A stretch of 64,000 nucleotides of DNA, taken from Gymnorhina tibicen (Eukaryota > Chordata > Aves > Passeriformes > Artamidae). The notes below the pieces were generated by a model that searched no databases, was not told the DNA's origin, and saw only the letters and a list, made by a program, of their open reading frames with translations. The translations under genes and the position numbers were made by a program. The stretch lies in NCBI GenBank assembly GCA_013399875.1, contig VXAZ01007996.1, positions 1,116,001 through 1,180,000 on the forward strand. Reading direction: 5' to 3'. Positions 1 through 14,446 of this stretch are shown here, piece after piece (position 1 is the stretch's first letter; each line of letters begins with the position of its first letter).

Positions 1-2448
1 CTTATAACATCTTCAAAATGCTCAGTATATTCAAGGAGACAAAATACAACCAGGCAGGTTCCCTAAAATGTAATGAGAATAAGCCTAAAAATAATAACAC
101 ATTATAAAATCAGCATTTGCCATTCTTTCTATTTTCTTTGTGGATTTTCAGCCTTCAGACACAGATATTTTCAAAAAGCCACAAGTTCTTATTTAACTAC
201 ATCACTCTCAGAACTGGGCTTAAAGAAAAAAATTCAAAGAGCAGGTCACAAAACTGTGTTTTAATTTCTTTTCCTCAGTACTTCTGCCTACTGAATGATA
301 CTCTGTTAAAATAAACAACTTTCAACTCTTTCTGCCAACTTTTGGGTTACTTGCTATTACTTTTCAGTTAAGTGCCTGAACACTAAAGCTTGCTAGCAAA
401 CAAATAAAACAAAATAAGCATTTTTCTGCTTCCACAGCCACTCTTCCAGCCTTCAACTCAAATACACACACTGTGGTGTCTCCAGTGTATCTCCAAAGAA
501 GGCAGACTCACATGGAAAGTCTGCAGACCTGGACTGGAATTTGGCTTCTTTCATACAGCTACACTGTGGGCTGTGGGAATTGCTGGCTAATTGACACCTG
601 AAGCCAGAAACTCAAAGTAAACTTGGTTTAAAAAGCAATACCTGGGTAAGACTTGGAGACACAGAACTGTCCTTCATATTTACTGACCCTTTTTACCCTC
701 TCCATGCTAATAAGTAAGATAAACAGAAAGCATCTTCCTCACTGTGGGTAACAAAAAAAAGGCAAAACAACAACAAATAAATTCTAAAATAAGAAAGAGT
801 TCAGAGTTAAACTAATCACGGTTGCTCATTATTTTAAAAGCACACCATGACTAGGATTATGGTCACTTTACATCCTTTATTACTGTTGGGCAAAACTTTC
901 TGCTTCAGTGACATCCACTGGACTAAACAGCATGATCTGAAATTAGCAGAATTGTGTGGGAAGGAAAATACTGTGCAAATACTACAGAATATCAAACCGT
1001 GCCAGCTGTGTGGCAACACATACTGAAAAAAATACTATCTCGAAAAGCATGTTTGCAACCAAACTTTCAAACTTTGGAAAACACAGATTTACAGCAGCCA
1101 GAGTAACCCTAAAATGTACAAAAAGAGTATCAATTAAGCACAGACTCTCCTGCCACCACAGCACTTGTATGTGAGCATGCTGGCAGATACAGGCTTCGAT
1201 AAAGCCCTGGAGCTGCACTGGGGATGAAGATGTGCCTCAGTATAAACCCAATCCCTCCTGTGACCCATCTGGATGTAGTAGGCACAGGCAGGGCTGGTTT
1301 CACGCCAGCTCACTTCAACATCACTTATCTCCAGCTGAGCTTTTCCACACAGGAAGCTTGGGTTTGTTGCACTGGAAAGAGCAACATTCCAGATATGAAT
1401 CAATACTCGGGTCCCTGACAGACATTTGTCTAATCTGCTTAAGAATTCCAAAAATGTATGGTCTCTGCACACAAACTGTCTTTGCCTTTGGAGAGTTTTG
1501 GTAAAAGCCTAATCTGGATCTTGCTGCAATTCTAAGGGCAGCACTTCCTGCTCTATCCAGTAAGGGCTTGGAGCACAAATAGCTCCCAACTACCCTGCTG
1601 CAGTTTCCACTTGTATCAAATCCATTACCACGTTGTGCAAGAGCTCTGCATCTGAGCAGAAAGTGGGTTTTTTCCAGTACCTAGCAATGGGGATGAACCC
1701 AAGAGCGCTCAGTCTGCTCCTTGAACTGGCACGTGTCAGCAGCACAGACAATTCCTAGTCTCAGTCTAACCTACACAATAAAGACAAAATTGTATTTTAG
1801 GGAAAAAATAGTTTGATGCTAAGGATATTAAAATCCAAAGGCTACCATGTCAAGCATTTGCAGAGGTGACAAGAACTGAGTTGCACACACATGGGATGCA
1901 CTGGTATTTCCTAACTGGAGGTGGTGGTGGGGGGAAGATTGTATTAATTGCCAAATCATCCGTTCTAGGGGGAATTTTAGTTCAAACTCCCAAGGCTGGT
2001 TCTGCTCAAAGCAAACAGTAAACCATTAACAATAACATTTGCTTCCTCCCCTCCTCCAGCAGCAGCCTGTACCATGAACTTTTCACATTGCAGTCAGGAG
2101 AGGAAGGCAGTGACCTGCAGCGGATGGACTCGGATCTGTGTTCTCAGACCCTCCATGCACAGCAGATGCTATTCTTGCTCCTTTTTCTCTCTAGCTATGA
2201 TTTTAACATACCCAAAATATCTCCTGAGGAAAACATCCAACAGCAATGACAGTTTTTAACAGTTCGAAGCACAGCTGATCCTAACAGAACCTCATGAGGA
2301 AAATGCTGAGGTTTTTTGTTTGAAAGCTTTTCTTGCAGAGTTTGAAGGGACAGTTACAATGAAGAACAGGTTGTTTCACATCATAAAAAGACCATACAGA
2401 GAACCTTTTACAGTGATAGGTACAAGGCATCCACCACTTTTTTTTATA

Positions 2449-2608
2449 TGTAGACACACAAATATATGTACATATATACACACACACATTTATATATAAA
2501 AAATATATATGCATATGTAATGATTAATATTTCATACCTAGTATGTATAGTATTTCTACTCAGGCTATGAGAGAGAGCACATTACATATATATATATATC
2601 TATATATC
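2449..2608. repeat. CA/TA microsatellite cluster
   Basis: Interrupted runs of ATATATGTACATATATACAC, CACACACA, TATATATAAAAAATATATAT and, near 2584-2608, a purer (TA)n tract. Low-complexity simple repeat, probably polymorphic. Confidence 0.85.
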
Positions 2609-4349
2609 TAAACACAGCACAGAGAAAATGGGGGAAGGGAAGATGATAAAGAAGCATGAGCACATAACTACTGCTGAGGAATGGAGCAATGAGGTTGTTT
2701 TAATACAAGCTCCAAGATGAAGACTTAGGCAGTACATCTGTCCCATCATTACGGCCAAGGGACAGATGGGAGAAAAATACTGAGCATGCAGAGAAAGAGG
2801 AGTGGAAACAGCAGGCAGTCAACATGAAGAAACAGTGATGCATTTGTTAAAATTATTAATTGCAGGCATTTGGGAATTTGCTGTATTTTACACTTTCTGC
2901 TTTCTGTCTGCCTCACTCTGTGTTCTTGCCCACTGCTGTCCAAGTAATAAAGACCAGGGATTCACAAGTTAACAGGCCTGAGCAGGACAGATCGAAACAA
3001 TGTCTCAATATTCAACATTCTATAGATCACTCTGGCAGTGGGACAGACAAACCAATTTGCTTTTGCCCAGGGCAGCTTATAGCAGACTTTAGAACAGAGC
3101 AGTGTCTTGACTCCAGCCTGCTAAGGAGATTGTCCTTCTCCCGTAACACTCACTAGCAGTATAAACCCAGTCATCACTTATGAAACATGAAGGAAGCAGA
3201 CAGCAGTTTCCCGAAGAGCACAAAAGTGGAAAACTCATCATGGGATTACAAAAATTCTTTGAGCACAAAAAAATTCTTAAAAATTCATTTGCAAGATATT
3301 GCTGCATTTATATGCCTGGAAGGAGCAAAGAACACTATGAAAAGAACTGCTCTAAAATTCAGCTTTGCTCATATGCCTGAAGACTACGATTTCATTTGTT
3401 GACAAGAGAACTCCCAGACTTCACTCACTGCAGTGGCACAGGTCTGTGTGCTGGTGCCAGTGCATTGCTGTTCATGTGCCGAGATGCATCATCAACAGCA
3501 AACTTCAAAGTGCTTCAAAGTCTCATATACCAGAGCACAAATAACTTTACCATCCACATGCAGGTGAATTCTCACCCTGGCCACCAGCTCTGTTTTCATA
3601 GCCAGAGATGTGTCACCAGGAGAGAGCCACAGCTGACCACAATACATTCCTGAGTCCCTGAACAGCATCAGCTGCCAGCTGTTAACCTAATTCACCACTA
3701 GCAAATATTGGGTCTGGACTGCAGCTCAGTACAGCAGCCTGAGCACTTCCAGAGAACTGTTTCACTCACTCCACACACAGAATCACCATTACTACAGGTT
3801 AAAAATAGATGCTTTTAAAACCCAGCCTCACATGCCACAACATGCAGCAAAAGAAAGCAATGTACTTTTATTTAATATTGCAATGTATATGACATTAAAG
3901 ACAGCATTATATTCCATGTTGTCTGAGCCTTTTTAAGGTAGGCCTAGATGAATACGTCCCATCTCTGAACACGGCTTTAATTAGAAGCATCAGCATTCAG
4001 CTGCAGTTCTCCACAGCCAGGTAGAACACTGGTGTTCTATCTGGCTTTATTTATACACCACCGTGACCTCAAAAGAAGTTAGGAAATACACCATCACTGA
4101 CAAGGTACCTGTTTCCTATCCTTGCAAATTATTGGAAGCAACAGTTAGAGTTCCTTTTTTTGGTTTTTCAGAGAGATACACCAGATGTATTTTTAAAGGG
4201 GGAAAAAAAAAGCCTGACCACTGATTTGTAACACAAGGAACATGCCTTACATGGAGTGCTCCTGTTCTTTTGAGTTATAAAAGTGATTAAAAGAACTGAC
4301 TGGATGAATTCTAATTTACTGCTTTGATATATTTTGTAGTAATCTAAGA

Positions 4350-4393
4350 TGTAATTCAGTACTGCTGCAGGTGTAATTCAGTACTGCTGCAGG
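4350..4393. repeat. 22-bp perfect tandem duplication
   Basis: The unit TGTAATTCAGTACTGCTGCAGG occurs twice head to tail (4350-4371 and 4372-4393) without a mismatch, suggesting a recent replication-slippage duplication. Confidence 0.95.
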
Positions 4394-7299
4394 GCTGTAG
4401 GCACTGCATTCACAATTGATAAGGCATTTCCGAATACAAAAATGTAGCATAAATAAAATAAACAGATAAACACGTGCAAAAGAGCCACCCTCATCACAGT
4501 TGGAAAAACAAGGAACACAGACTAAAAGGCTTTCCTGAATGTTGCACAGGAAGCCAAAACAAGGTGGAAATTCCCTTGATAACCTCAGAACTCCAGTTCA
4601 GTGTCACAGCCAAATGCTGCTCTTGCCCAACCAGCAAGGTTCCATTTCTGCCTGTGACATGGAGCACATGCAGAAGCTGCAGGAACAGCTACATTACAGC
4701 TCCACTACACCCTTGGGTCCCCATTCTTCTCTCCCAGTTTTTCACCGCCACCAACTGCACTACTTTAATCACTTCTGAAGCAATGCTGCAGACCAGACGA
4801 GTGCAATGATCCATTCTTCTGGTTGGTAGGAAAAACCTTTCAAACCTGTTTTACTGCTAAAGCCCCATTTGTAGGCAACAGAGATAAAATTTAAAAGTTG
4901 CATCCCATGAAACAGCTCTGTCAAGATGACGTGGTTCATTAGGAAATGAAGCTCTGCAGGACCACATCATTCAGCCAAAACAACAGAAGCTGAGAATTAA
5001 CATCAACAATTTTCTATTTTCCAAGATACTTATTATAATTAGTAATGATAGGAAAGGCATGATTGCAAGTCAAGCACTGCGCAGACTGCATGAAGAAAGT
5101 ATTGTGAGGCTGAATCAAGGCAAGACAAAACAGCGGCTGGAAATTAAGTGCCTTGTGAAACTTCCACTGTTTAAACTAATCAGTTCATTGTGTTAAGGGA
5201 TTCATGGTAACACCATCCACTTAGTGCCTTGGTAAGTGAGCTCCTCTAATCCTCCTCCTTTTTCACTAGCTAGCACTTTCTCCAGTCCTATGGCATCAGA
5301 CTGGGATGTCACAAATAAACGACTGAGATCTAATTACAGAGGCAGAGCGTGCCAGGAAAGAAGATGAGCAACATGGGAAAAGGCTCCCAGCATTATCCCA
5401 AAGAGGCACACGAGGGGAAGCAGGGTTGGCAGGGAGTGGGGTGAGTGGGTACCACAAAGCTGCAGGAAAAGCACAGTGCATGCAGTTTTGCTGGATCTTC
5501 AGCCTGGAGAAGGCTTCACAAAAAGTGTTTGAAAATCACTACACCATCACATACCCTGATGTTTTGCCCTTAGACTTCAGAGTGATGAAGAGTGATGCAG
5601 CAGAGGAAATATCGTGGGTAAATAGAATAGAGTGAGGTCAGACAGCCCAGTTAGCTCTGCCCTTCTCTCTTCAAAGACAGATTCTTAAAATTACTCAACA
5701 GCCACAAAATAAGCAGGATTTTCAAAGATTCCTCTTAGTGACCACAGCAAAGAGGCTGGGTTTGCCAAAGGCAGGAGGAAGAGCTGCTGGGTGCTCCCCT
5801 CCTTTCAAAAATACACACTTTGGATAGAAGAGCCTAGATGAAAACTGAATATTGACTTTTTATTAAAAATCCAGTCAACACCATATTTGGGTGGTGGTTG
5901 ATCCTGCAAAGATCTGACATCTACAGTGTCATAGAAGCACTTTTTGCTTTACAGAACCCTGAGCATTTTGCTTTCTCTTAACATTTGCTACAAATACGTG
6001 CATATACCTAACAGATATGCACGAAGGCATACATTTTCACACTTTTATTGCTGGTTGAACTAAAATTAGGTTTGTGGCACAGGCTGTCCTTCGTCCTAGT
6101 CTGATCAGGTTCTCACTGACACTTTGCATTTCACAAGTGAGAACATTGTGGATAATTATCACAGCTGCAGAATTCTTTCAGTGTCAGCTTCCCCATCTGT
6201 ACAGCTCAGGGACAGGACAAAGATACTCATCTCTCTGTGAGAAAACTGCTTGAGAAAGCATAAAGGACATCTCAGGCTATGGTAAAATAGTAGTAACTTC
6301 ATTTTGCAGACAAGGAGAATACAAGCTATGGAAGATGAAAAAGCCACTAATGGAGGGGCACAAAATTGGAAGCTAAAAGACCCCTGTAGTAATCTTCATT
6401 TATTCACTTTGCACAAACATAAGTGATGAAATAACATGAAAAGCACAAAAGGATGAAATCCAATGTAAAAACCAGCCTTTAAACTGCCCTTAGGATTTTG
6501 GGTTTATCCCGAGAGGTCTCTTTCGGGGCCTCAGACATTTTCCCATCTGCCATAAGTAGATACTGTCACTATATATTTATACACTATTTCCCTGCTTTTA
6601 AAATACCAAGTAGGCTTCCCAGTGCTTTCTGAATTCCCAGGGCTTGCCCATACCAGAACCTTGTTCAAAGTAACTTAACCCACAGAAAATCCACAACCTT
6701 CCCACAGTTTTCACCTGGGCCGAACATACTGCTGCTCCCATTCAAACAGGGAACTCACGAGCTGTGAGCTCCTCTGAAGGGGGTTTTTGGGTGAAATCCT
6801 CTAAGCTGCAGCCAGTCAGGATAGATGATAATAAGGTACCTCACATGTGCACCTGTACAGCTGGTTTGGTGAACATCACTAGACAACACAGAAATTAATT
6901 CCAGTTAATAGTTACACTACTCCCCATTTAATAGCTGTGCATGACCATGTATGCTGAAGGACCAAGAGGTTTAGATTAGCATTTTATTTACAATTAAAAT
7001 TAGTTTTATGGTGCAAGAAACTCTTGTAGGCCAAGGAGCAGCGGAACACCTGCCTGCAGCTCTCTGAAGGGCAGTTCCAAACACAGCAGCACACAATTTT
7101 TCTCAGTCTTGCCAGGAGCTACAGTGAGGGACAACAGCCACATACTGCAGCTTGTGGGGTCCAAATTGGGTACTTAAACCCCCTTTTTACTAAGAAGGCG
7201 ATGCAGCACCTGAACAGCTGCTCAGAAAGGCATCTTTGTCCTTGGAGATTTTTTCAAACTTGGCTCAATAAAGCCACTGCTGACCCAGTGTTGGCAAAA

Positions 7300-7376
7300 C
7301 CCCTGCTTCAACTGGAAGGTCAGGCTAGATGATCTCCAACCAACATTCCCACGTAAAGCTGCCATGACTCTAAAAT
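7300..7376 (+). mobile_element. CR1 3'-end scrap
   Basis: CTGGAAGGTCAGGCTAGATGA followed by TCTCCAACCAACATTCC resembles the CR1 terminal sequence (GGATTAGATGATCTCC...CCTTCCAACC), and GCCATGACTCTAAA may be the degenerate terminal repeat. Only about 75 bases are recognisable, so the limits are approximate. Confidence 0.6.
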
Positions 7377-10300
7377 GGTGCAGGTATTCCATACTGAGAA
7401 AGGCCAGAACTGCAGGAAGGAATTCTTCCCAAAGGCTAAGGACCTACAGACATTCTCTCTCCTTGTCTTTGTGACTCTTGTGTCAAAGCCGTGCGTGTAT
7501 CAGTGAGAGGGAGCCCATCGTGTCTGACAGGGTGACAGCAGTACCAGACTCACTGCTGCAAGCCTGCAGTTACTCAGGTCCTCACAGGTTTCTGTATGGA
7601 TTGTAATTAGAACTTTTGTCTTGGAATCAAAAGGAAACACTTGTCACAGCACACTTTTTTTATAAAGCTAAAAATATATAGAGCACAACAGCCTCAAGCA
7701 GTCCTGTAATCCTAAACATCAGCCATGAGTCATGTTAAAAAGTGATGCAACACATGGAAAGCAATTGGTTCAATGCATCAGGGATGCACAAATTGAGTTT
7801 ACAACACTAACACAATCTGCACTCAAGAAAAAATCTGCCTCAGTCCAGTGTCTTGTAAGAGAGGGAAATTTGGTTCCTAATTAATTAATTCACTGGTTGT
7901 AGAGGAAAATATGGTCTTTATGCTTCAAAATATGAGGATACAAATAGTAGACATGGACTTGAAACCCAGCTTTTGCATTCAGCTCTGCCACAAGTCTCCT
8001 ATATAAAACTTTGCAAATCACTGAGAACAAATTTTGTGAGACAACCCACTAATGAAAAAGCATCAACTTCTGAGCATCCCAATCAATACTAAGGTTTTCA
8101 GTGGAGCTTTCGTTGGAGTTTGTTGGAATGAGGGGTGCTTGGACTCTGAATAATCACCCTGGCTGCTTGTGCATGCACATACCTGATCATGCTACTTAGC
8201 AAGTTGCTTTGGGCCAAAGCAGAACCCATTTGTTTACTAACCAGTCAGTAAAGCTATTGCTGTGGTAAGAAATGACATGCAACCTTTCTCCCTCTTAGTG
8301 GCTGTCTACAAACGATGGTATTATCTCATTCTCAAAAGCAAGAAAATAAATGGGGCACCTGGAACCATAATGAAGTGTGACTTTTATTTTCAGCACACTT
8401 AAAATAATGAATGTGTGGAGCTGCACTGGCTACAGCCAGAACTGCTGCATTTGTGTGGCCACTGATTAGATGAACCAGGTTGTTAGAGACAGCTAGGCTG
8501 TCTGATTGAGATAAATGCCTTTGCTAAGCACAGTCAGACTGCCTCAATTTATTTTTCTGGTGTTGCTATTATCCAGCTAAGAGTACAAATTACTTCACCT
8601 CAGTATTTCTATGCTTCATATTTTATACATTATTTTTATTATCTATTCTTTTATTTTCAATCTGAGCTTGGAATTCTTTGGGACCGTATTGACTGTTTGA
8701 CTCTATTAATAAAATTTATACTTATCAGGTCTTTTGGACCTTTGTATTACAATTTCCCCTTTTTAATTTATAAAACCGTAGTTTTTTTCCTTTAGGAAGG
8801 GAGGTGGAACATAAGGGAGGAAATATTTGAATTATGACCACTGGCTCCCAATCATGAAGCAGCACTTTGTCTACAATTCATGGAGAAGGTTCTGCAGTTT
8901 ACCTGTGCCTGTTTCACAAAAAGCTTTTATTAACTGCTCATAAGCAAGATAATTTCTTGCTACACACAGGCGAGGCAGAAGATTTCTGGGTCATCGTGAG
9001 AGAGAAAAGGATTTCGGTCTCAGAAGTAATCCCAGAAATACAGACACAATTTTCCAAGGAGAAGAGTCTTGGATCATTTATTAGATAGGGAACAATCACA
9101 AGACTCTGAAATCACCAATATTTCTTTGCGCGAAAAAATCTCCATATTGCTTGTTTTGTTGTGCCTCTGCCCTTTCACTCCTCAAAAATCTTCTCACGTA
9201 TTGGGACCACAAATAAATCCAAATGAGCATTACTGAAGCTGAGTCACATATTGCTGAATGAGAAGCTGGTAAAGTAGAAGTTATGATTTTTGACAAGTTG
9301 AAGATAAATGGGACCACAGTGGCATTTGGTCCATATTTCTCCAGGGTGATGTTGCTGCAGCTCCTTCCCAAGGGATTGTTGTCACAGATCACATTTGGGC
9401 AGTAACTGAAAGCTTAGCTCCAAGCAGCATTACCAAGAGTTTTTCCTGCATTATATTATATCCCCCAAGGTGCAGGAGAACATTACTTGCAAGTTTGATG
9501 AGTAGCGTGCATTAGAAAAATGAAGCCATTAAATTCTCATAAGCTTTTCAATTTTTCATGTTGTAATACTCTAGAAATGCTTTTTGTACCCGGGGCATGC
9601 ACCAGTTACAACAACAGCAAAACCTGACTCTTCCTAGTTAAGTCTTTTCCTAATGTCTCAGGCTCTCTCCCTCCCTTTATTTAGAAACATCTTCATTGTG
9701 GGTCCTTATGGCTCAGGCTGATTTTACTAAAAAGACACAAGTGGCCCTGACTGAGGAGAACTTGCACTGAGAAAACTACTTGCTTGCTATTTTCTGTAAG
9801 TTGCATCTTATTCTGTACCTTGGGCTTTCTGATTTTGCCTTAATATTTTTCACTACAGTTCCAATTTCGGCTCATATTTCTTTTCTCTGTAAATGAATAA
9901 TGGCAGCTAAAATGTCTTTGAGACCAATCTATTGTCCTTTCTATGAATTTATTACAATCAAACCCATTAGTTTTAGACCCTGTCCACACTGAGTTACATT
10001 TGTGGATTTCTATCCTTCCCTAATGATTGTAGTTTACAGTCTTTCAGACCATCATTTTCTTTTTTGGCTGGTAAACCCCACCTAGCACAGTCTTTCCACC
10101 AGGCAGAATGAAGATTCTATTTTTTGGCTATTTCTGTTGCTTTCAGGCAATTTCTCAGAACATGAGAAATGTGTTTCAAAACTTTGTAAGACAGGCACAG
10201 ATTCTCTCTTACACCGAATGCTATGAAAACCTCTTGTTTCACTTGTTTAGCAAAAGAGAAAACTCCAGATACTCCAACTTGTGCCACAAAGTGGACAAAT

Positions 10301-13300
10301 GGAAATGTACAGAACTGGAATAGCAGATGCCTCTGCCTTCACATGAACCTGACTGCGGAACTCAAATGTGTGACCAGAGATCAATTAGTATACATTTTCC
10401 ACTCTGTAATCTTCATCTCTCAATTAGTTATCCTTTCCTAATTAAACATAGCTACAAGATGCAGAATCCTTCCCAACACATCACTCAATAAACATCTTAA
10501 TCCTCATGATTAAAAAGATCTTAATATCACAAAAGTGAAACCACAGACTTAAGAGACCACCATAAGCTCCAAATAATCAGGATGGTTGATGATTTAACAC
10601 ACTTCTGCCTCATCTGCCTCACTACAAGTTCTGTTTCAGAAAAATAACCAGTGCTGCTTACACCTTCTCATGCAGTTTATAGCAGAAGCCTGTCACACCG
10701 TCCCCACACAAATAAATTTCAGTTGCTTGCGTTTTACGAACAGAAAAACAGACTTGTGAGGGAATAAGAGTAGCTCAGCTTCACAAATTTCAATCTGGTT
10801 AAGCCTGACAAGCCATCTTTTTAAAAATCAAACATACTTCATGTCACATTTTTATTAGCAAGGAATTTCTTGTGCTGTCACATTATTCTTTCACCAAGTT
10901 TGTTTATTTTTCTCCGAAGGTTTCCCCAGAGCAAAGCAGTATTGATCAATGTAGTGTCATTGACCCCGGAATGCAACGTGTTAAATAATTCTCGTTGTGC
11001 ACATTCCATGACAAAACTGATGTGAAAACAATAATAAATGTTGAGCATAGGAGCTGGTTAAATAAAGCCTCTGGAATTTTAGGCTCACATGCTTAATCCT
11101 ATAACCTAGACTGCCTCTCTTGTGGTTTATACAAGCTTACCGTGTAAATGATTTTATTTGCTATTTCTGATTGAAAAATTAATCTAGTTCAGAGCTCTAG
11201 AACTCAATTTCAAAACACAACAGTTCACATTAAAAAGAAAAGAACCCTCAGTATCTCAGGCTAGACCAACTGACCAGTGTTTGAAAGTCCAGAGTATTTC
11301 AGGCAAGCTTATGAAAATGCACCGTCCTTCCATTTCCTTCACTCTGCCCTGAGTGCATTTGTTATGCCATGGTTTACTTTCTTATCTTACAGCTTCTGCA
11401 TTCACATATTCCTGTCACACTCCAAACTCTTCCTTAAAACGTTATTCCTATTAGCATGTTCAAGGAATTCCAGCCTGCAGATTCTGCTCTGCACTTTCTG
11501 TGCCCAAAGAACGTGAAGCAGAACAGCTGGGACACAGAAACAAGAAAAGTTGATGCTATTGATGATGCCTTATCTTTTATGGGTGGGGAGAATGGCAAAT
11601 ATGACTATAAATCCTAAAAGTCATTACTAAGGCTGTAATGAAGACTGAAGCAATGCACACTTATCCCAGCAGAAACATTCTGGGAAAGGAAACTTAAAGC
11701 TAAGTGAATCCTACAGAGTTGACATTCTGCTCTTGCCACAGAGCTCTCTCCAGTTCTGACCAGACCTCAACAAGTGCCCCAGAGCTTTAGAACCATCTCT
11801 GGACACACAGGAATTAAGCATGAGGGACAGAAAAAAGCATCTGTGAACTGTTATTCAGGAATAAAGTAATTTTGATTCAGGAAAATAATCTGTAAAGACA
11901 TGCAACTCCTTACAACCTGCCAGACTTAGTCCCTCAGAAGGCCCCAGAGAGCAAGATAAATGAGAATAAACAACTACCAGCTTCAAAGAGGTAATAACTC
12001 AGCTATAAAAATTGTTAAGGATACAAAAAGCACAATAGATGAAAACAGATAGGGCAGGCAGAGTAACAGCAAGAAGCAATGAGGAGTAGTTCTCCCACAT
12101 AAGTAGGTTAATCACAGTCAAAATTTTTGTAGGCATTAAAAGACCCAGCATTCTAAAAAGGGTTTCAGAAGAGGAAAATGAGTGAGCAATACAGATGTTC
12201 ATGTCCAGGACATGCAGCTTATGTCTGAGATGACACAGATGGAGTCAAATGTGGGCTGATTTCCTGTCAAATGCGAGGCTACAAAACTCTTCAGTGGCAA
12301 TATTCTGAAGAGATACAAACCAGGCCAGACTACAGCTGCTGAAGCCAAGGAAATGATGTTGCAGTTACCAAGATGCAGAATCACTGACAGCCTGGATGAA
12401 AGCTCAGCAGTGTGCAAAGACAGGAAAAGATGTCATGCAGACAGAATTAGCAGGATTTTGATAGGCTGGATGGAAAGAGAGAGGAAGAACTGTGAGCTGA
12501 AGGGAACACCCAGATTACTCATTCAATGAGAAAGCAGCACAGCAGCTGGAAGGGGACAATGCAGGAGCCTTTGGGCAGATGAGAAGTTCCAGGTTAGCAA
12601 TGTGTAGTTTAAGGCAAAGCAGAGATGAGGGGCATCAGAGGTGCACTGAGATTGTAGGCTGGTCAAAAGCTGATGGATGCTGAGCACAGAAGCAGATTTC
12701 CAACACTTCTTACTCTACTTTAATAATTCCATTAGCTTTGCCTAGACAACTCCTTAACTATTCCACAAAAGGCTGGGCTTTACACTGTGAACCAGTGACT
12801 GAAGCTGCTTTAGTACTTCAGTCCTCTTGCAGCTACCTCACTTGACACTGATTGCTCAGCAGATTTCCACAGCTCATTAATATTTTCTGCAAGTTAACTC
12901 TCAGCTCAGACTGGTGGTTGTACTTCACTGTGTCTCCTGTTAGAAGGTTTCTACCACTGCCTTTTCACACTTTTCTCTACATGATGCCCCATTTTCAAGA
13001 TGCTTCCATCTTCCAACAGCTAACAACAAGAGCTGCAACTTCTGTTCCATCCATGAGGAATATTTGGATCCAGCAATAGGAATCTGAAAGACTGAATGGC
13101 AATTCAGAATTCTGTTTTCTGCACCTGTTTCTTCATCCTCGCTGCTTTGAAAAAAATCAGCCATGTGCCAAGTTAACATGAATTATTTCCCTAAACTCAT
13201 GTTTTCCTGCAGTGGCTCACACACCCCGAGTTAAAAGCCTTGTCAGTCCTTGCTGTTTATCAAGCTTGCCCATAGAAGTACACAATCACAGACACAACCA

Positions 13301-13720
13301 CAGACACAGACACTAATTAACAACATTCCATTGTGCCACAAATGAGAAATGCCAAGAGATCTACCTGAACCCTGCCCTGCTCCTTACACAGCTCCCACTT
13401 CACGAGCACACATGCACACAGACAGCAGGCAGACAACAATATACAGAGATAATGAATGGGTCTCTAGTGTTTCAGATTTACCTACAACCGTGTCCTTCCA
13501 TCAGAACTTTAAGAGTGTTTTGCTTCTGGCACTAGCTTTAGCAATCCCACAATACAGACTGTTAAGAAAAACGTTGCTCAACATTAGAGATAGTTAGAAA
13601 CAGAGTTAGAAAAATCTGGGTGCTTCCCAGGAGCACTCTGCAAATTACTCAAGAACTAGAAGATATTTTACAAACTGTGCATTGCATAGCTGCTGCCAAT
13701 GGGTTACGCAAGTCTCTGAG

Positions 13721-13746
13721 CAAAAATTAAAAAAAAAAAAAAAAAA
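13721..13746. repeat. Poly-A tract
   Basis: A nearly pure A run with one interruption (AAAAATT then about 18 A). No retroposon body is recognisable 5' of it. Confidence 0.8.
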
Positions 13747-14280
13747 CACCAAACTAAAAATGAATATCCTGATGAAAAAAAGAATGCGTACATCTCATGT
13801 ACTAGAGACACGAACTGAATTTGAAATAAAGGACATGCATATGGAAAGTGCACATATTTGAGGGGCGGTTGGGGGGAAAGAGTTAAATGCAGATAAACCT
13901 CTTACTGGCGAAAATAACATTTGAATTTAATTTTATATCCAGACTATCCGGTTCGCAGTCCTTTCATTCCTACTGTGGGAAAATGGGAACTGAAAAAAAA
14001 GTCCCACCAAGGAGGCTCTTTTCTTTCCCTCCTTCTTCCTTTTTTTTTTGACTTTAAAAGTCTGTGATGACCTAAAGAAAGTAACAAAACAAATCTGTGT
14101 CCAGTATTTTAAACTCAACTTTCCCTAGGGTCTCAAAACTGCATCTGTTCCATGTGCACTGAATTCAGCAGGAATACATTGTCCAAGATGACAATCAGTC
14201 AGTGAGGGACACCAATACATAAAAGTAAATAGTAAGAAAAAGGCATTTAAGAGGTGAATACATATAAGGTACAGCTACCA

Positions 14281-14316
14281 CTTGGTAAATTTAACTACTG
14301 CTTGGTAAATTTAACT
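14281..14316. repeat. 20-bp period tandem duplication
   Basis: CTTGGTAAATTTAACT occurs at 14281-14296 and again at 14301-14316, with the four-base linker giving a 20-bp period. It lies about 130 bp beyond the splice donor of the exon ending at 14447, inside intron 6. Confidence 0.9.
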
Positions 14317-14446
14317 CCTCTTTCAATGTTTCTAGACTGTACTTATACAGTTTATACTAGAGTAAATTGCCCCAAATGCAGTTTACCACTTAGCCTATAA
14401 ACTAGGGCTTTAAAGGGGCATTTCTACATTCAGCCTGTAATATTAC

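Larger units (their letters stand above)
1..14446 (-). other. HSPA12A intron 6 (partial); no exon recognised
   Basis: I looked on the minus strand for the next HSPA12A segments (the ALEPEAAS block and the DSGGGTVDL phosphate-2 block) and found none, so this appears to be a single intron of more than 14 kb that leaves the window. It is AT-rich, contains only short chance ORFs, and holds a CA/TA microsatellite cluster near 2.45-2.61 kb, a 22-bp tandem duplication at 4.35 kb, a CR1 scrap at 7.3 kb and a poly-A run at 13.73 kb. A very diverged or very short exon could have been missed by eye. Confidence 0.6.

Noticed and set aside
1134..1472. 112-codon minus-strand ORF with open frames on the other strand
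   Set aside because: No recognisable similarity to HSPA12A or any family I know, and no splice context that continues the HSPA12A frame.
9096..9392. 98-codon minus-strand ORF considered as a missing HSPA12A exon
   Set aside because: The translation does not match any remaining HSPA12A segment I can recall and lacks a fitting acceptor and donor in frame.
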